A DNA stretch of 43,707 nt. Origin: Tannerellaceae bacterium. Lineage in GTDB: Bacteria > Bacteroidota > Bacteroidia > Bacteroidales > Tannerellaceae. This document shows positions 43,443 through 43,707 of this stretch, one piece after another. The number at the start of each line of letters is the position of its first letter. Position 1 is the stretch's first letter. The notes beneath the pieces are model-generated. The model was given only the letters and a program-made list of their open reading frames with translations, was not told the DNA's origin and did not search any database. Location of the stretch: the NCBI GenBank assembly GCA_031266215.1, contig JAISBL010000126.1, positions 1 through 43,707 of the forward strand, given 5' to 3'. The position numbers were made by a program, and so were the translations under genes.

Positions 43443-43675
43443 GGGTTTATCGGATTATGGGTTAAAAGACTGGTCAACAGCAGCCAGTGAGCGTCGCCGG
43501 CGATGGCGGAAATATGCGTGGGCTGGTATGGTGAATGTTTGTACCTGCCTGAGGCCGGAAATGGTGAACTATTGGGGCGGGAAGAGCACGGCGGAGGTGA
43601 ACTTCAGGGATGGTTTTGATGAGGGTATTAGGTTGATATACAGTAGCTTTGTCACGTAATTTAAAATTATTCAAT
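43443..43675 (+). repeat. Upstream element shared with the lipoprotein gene at 13333
   Basis: It aligns over about 235 bp with 13334-13570 (reverse). An open frame (43435-43659) ends with MVNVCTCL, VNYWGG, VNFRDGF and YSSF, in the same phase as the other copy but without its TAG. It stops 16 bp before the lipoprotein start codon. Confidence 0.7.
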
Positions 43676-43707
43676 ATGAAACATCTTGGTTTTTTTCTCG
43701 TGGCGAT
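43676..43707 (+). CDS. Start of a lipoprotein gene (cut by the window end)
   Basis: Only the first codons are present: MKHLGFFLVA, which matches the start of the glycine-rich lipoprotein (MKYLGYFLAA). With the shared upstream element this suggests a paralogous lipoprotein. The rest lies outside the window. Confidence 0.6.
   Translation, partial: MKHLGFFLVA

Overview
The window comes from a member of the Bacteroidales (phylum Bacteroidota). The evidence is the trp gene order B-E-G-D-C-F-A, promoters of the Bacteroidota form TTTG-N18/19-TAnnTTTG, a DAHP synthase fused to chorismate mutase, fimbrillin-like lipoproteins, and three PDDEXK_2/Rpn nucleases. Genus cannot be read from the sequence alone.

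Layout. 1-872 holds a 42-bp array of palindromic repeats, then two tandem copies of the trp promoter, leader and attenuator. 873-7434 is the complete trp operon, closed by a strong terminator. 7638-14756 is an accessory island. It has two Rpn-family nuclease genes on the minus strand and a third on the plus strand, forming inverted repeats of about 1.1 kb around a 4-kb segment with a VOC protein, a MmcQ/YjbR protein, an AraC regulator and a glycine-rich surface lipoprotein. 14.8-16.1 kb has a 21-bp tandem repeat and a Crp/Fnr regulator. 16187-22498 is an operon of an amidophosphoribosyltransferase-type enzyme followed by a carbamoyl-phosphate synthase whose small and large subunits are one 1458-residue polypeptide. 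22.7-25.0 kb has a second 21-bp palindromic array and a three-gene accessory operon: a GNAT-like protein, an IbrA-like PAPS-reductase-fold protein and an IbrB/ParB-like protein. 25260-31961 is an AraC regulator divergent from a complete RND efflux operon. 32.6-35.8 kb has a methyltransferase, purine nucleoside phosphorylase, a Fur-family regulator and an outer-membrane protein. 35.9-40.0 kb is a Phe/Tyr operon (prephenate dehydratase, aminotransferase, DAHP synthase-chorismate mutase, prephenate dehydrogenase) with a Tyr/Phe-rich leader peptide and attenuator. 40.7-43.7 kb has ffh, folD, tRNA-His, and the start of a second lipoprotein gene.

How the parts connect. Both aromatic amino-acid operons appear to be controlled by transcription attenuation, and both have near-identical -7 boxes (TACATTTG). 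The Phe/Tyr leader is convincing: 11 of 24 residues are Tyr or Phe, and an antiterminator pairing can be drawn. The trp leader is duplicated, and its first copy still carries the first codons of trpB.

The most unusual signals are: the duplicated trp attenuator; a ~95-bp leader element shared by trpD and the RND operon 22 kb away; inverted Rpn copies whose coiled coils differ by exactly one heptad each (300/307/314 residues); the eukaryote-like CarA-CarB fusion; the GNAT-IbrA-IbrB operon; a ~235-bp sequence shared upstream of two lipoprotein genes; and a recurring theme of short intergenic tandem repeats built from small palindromes.
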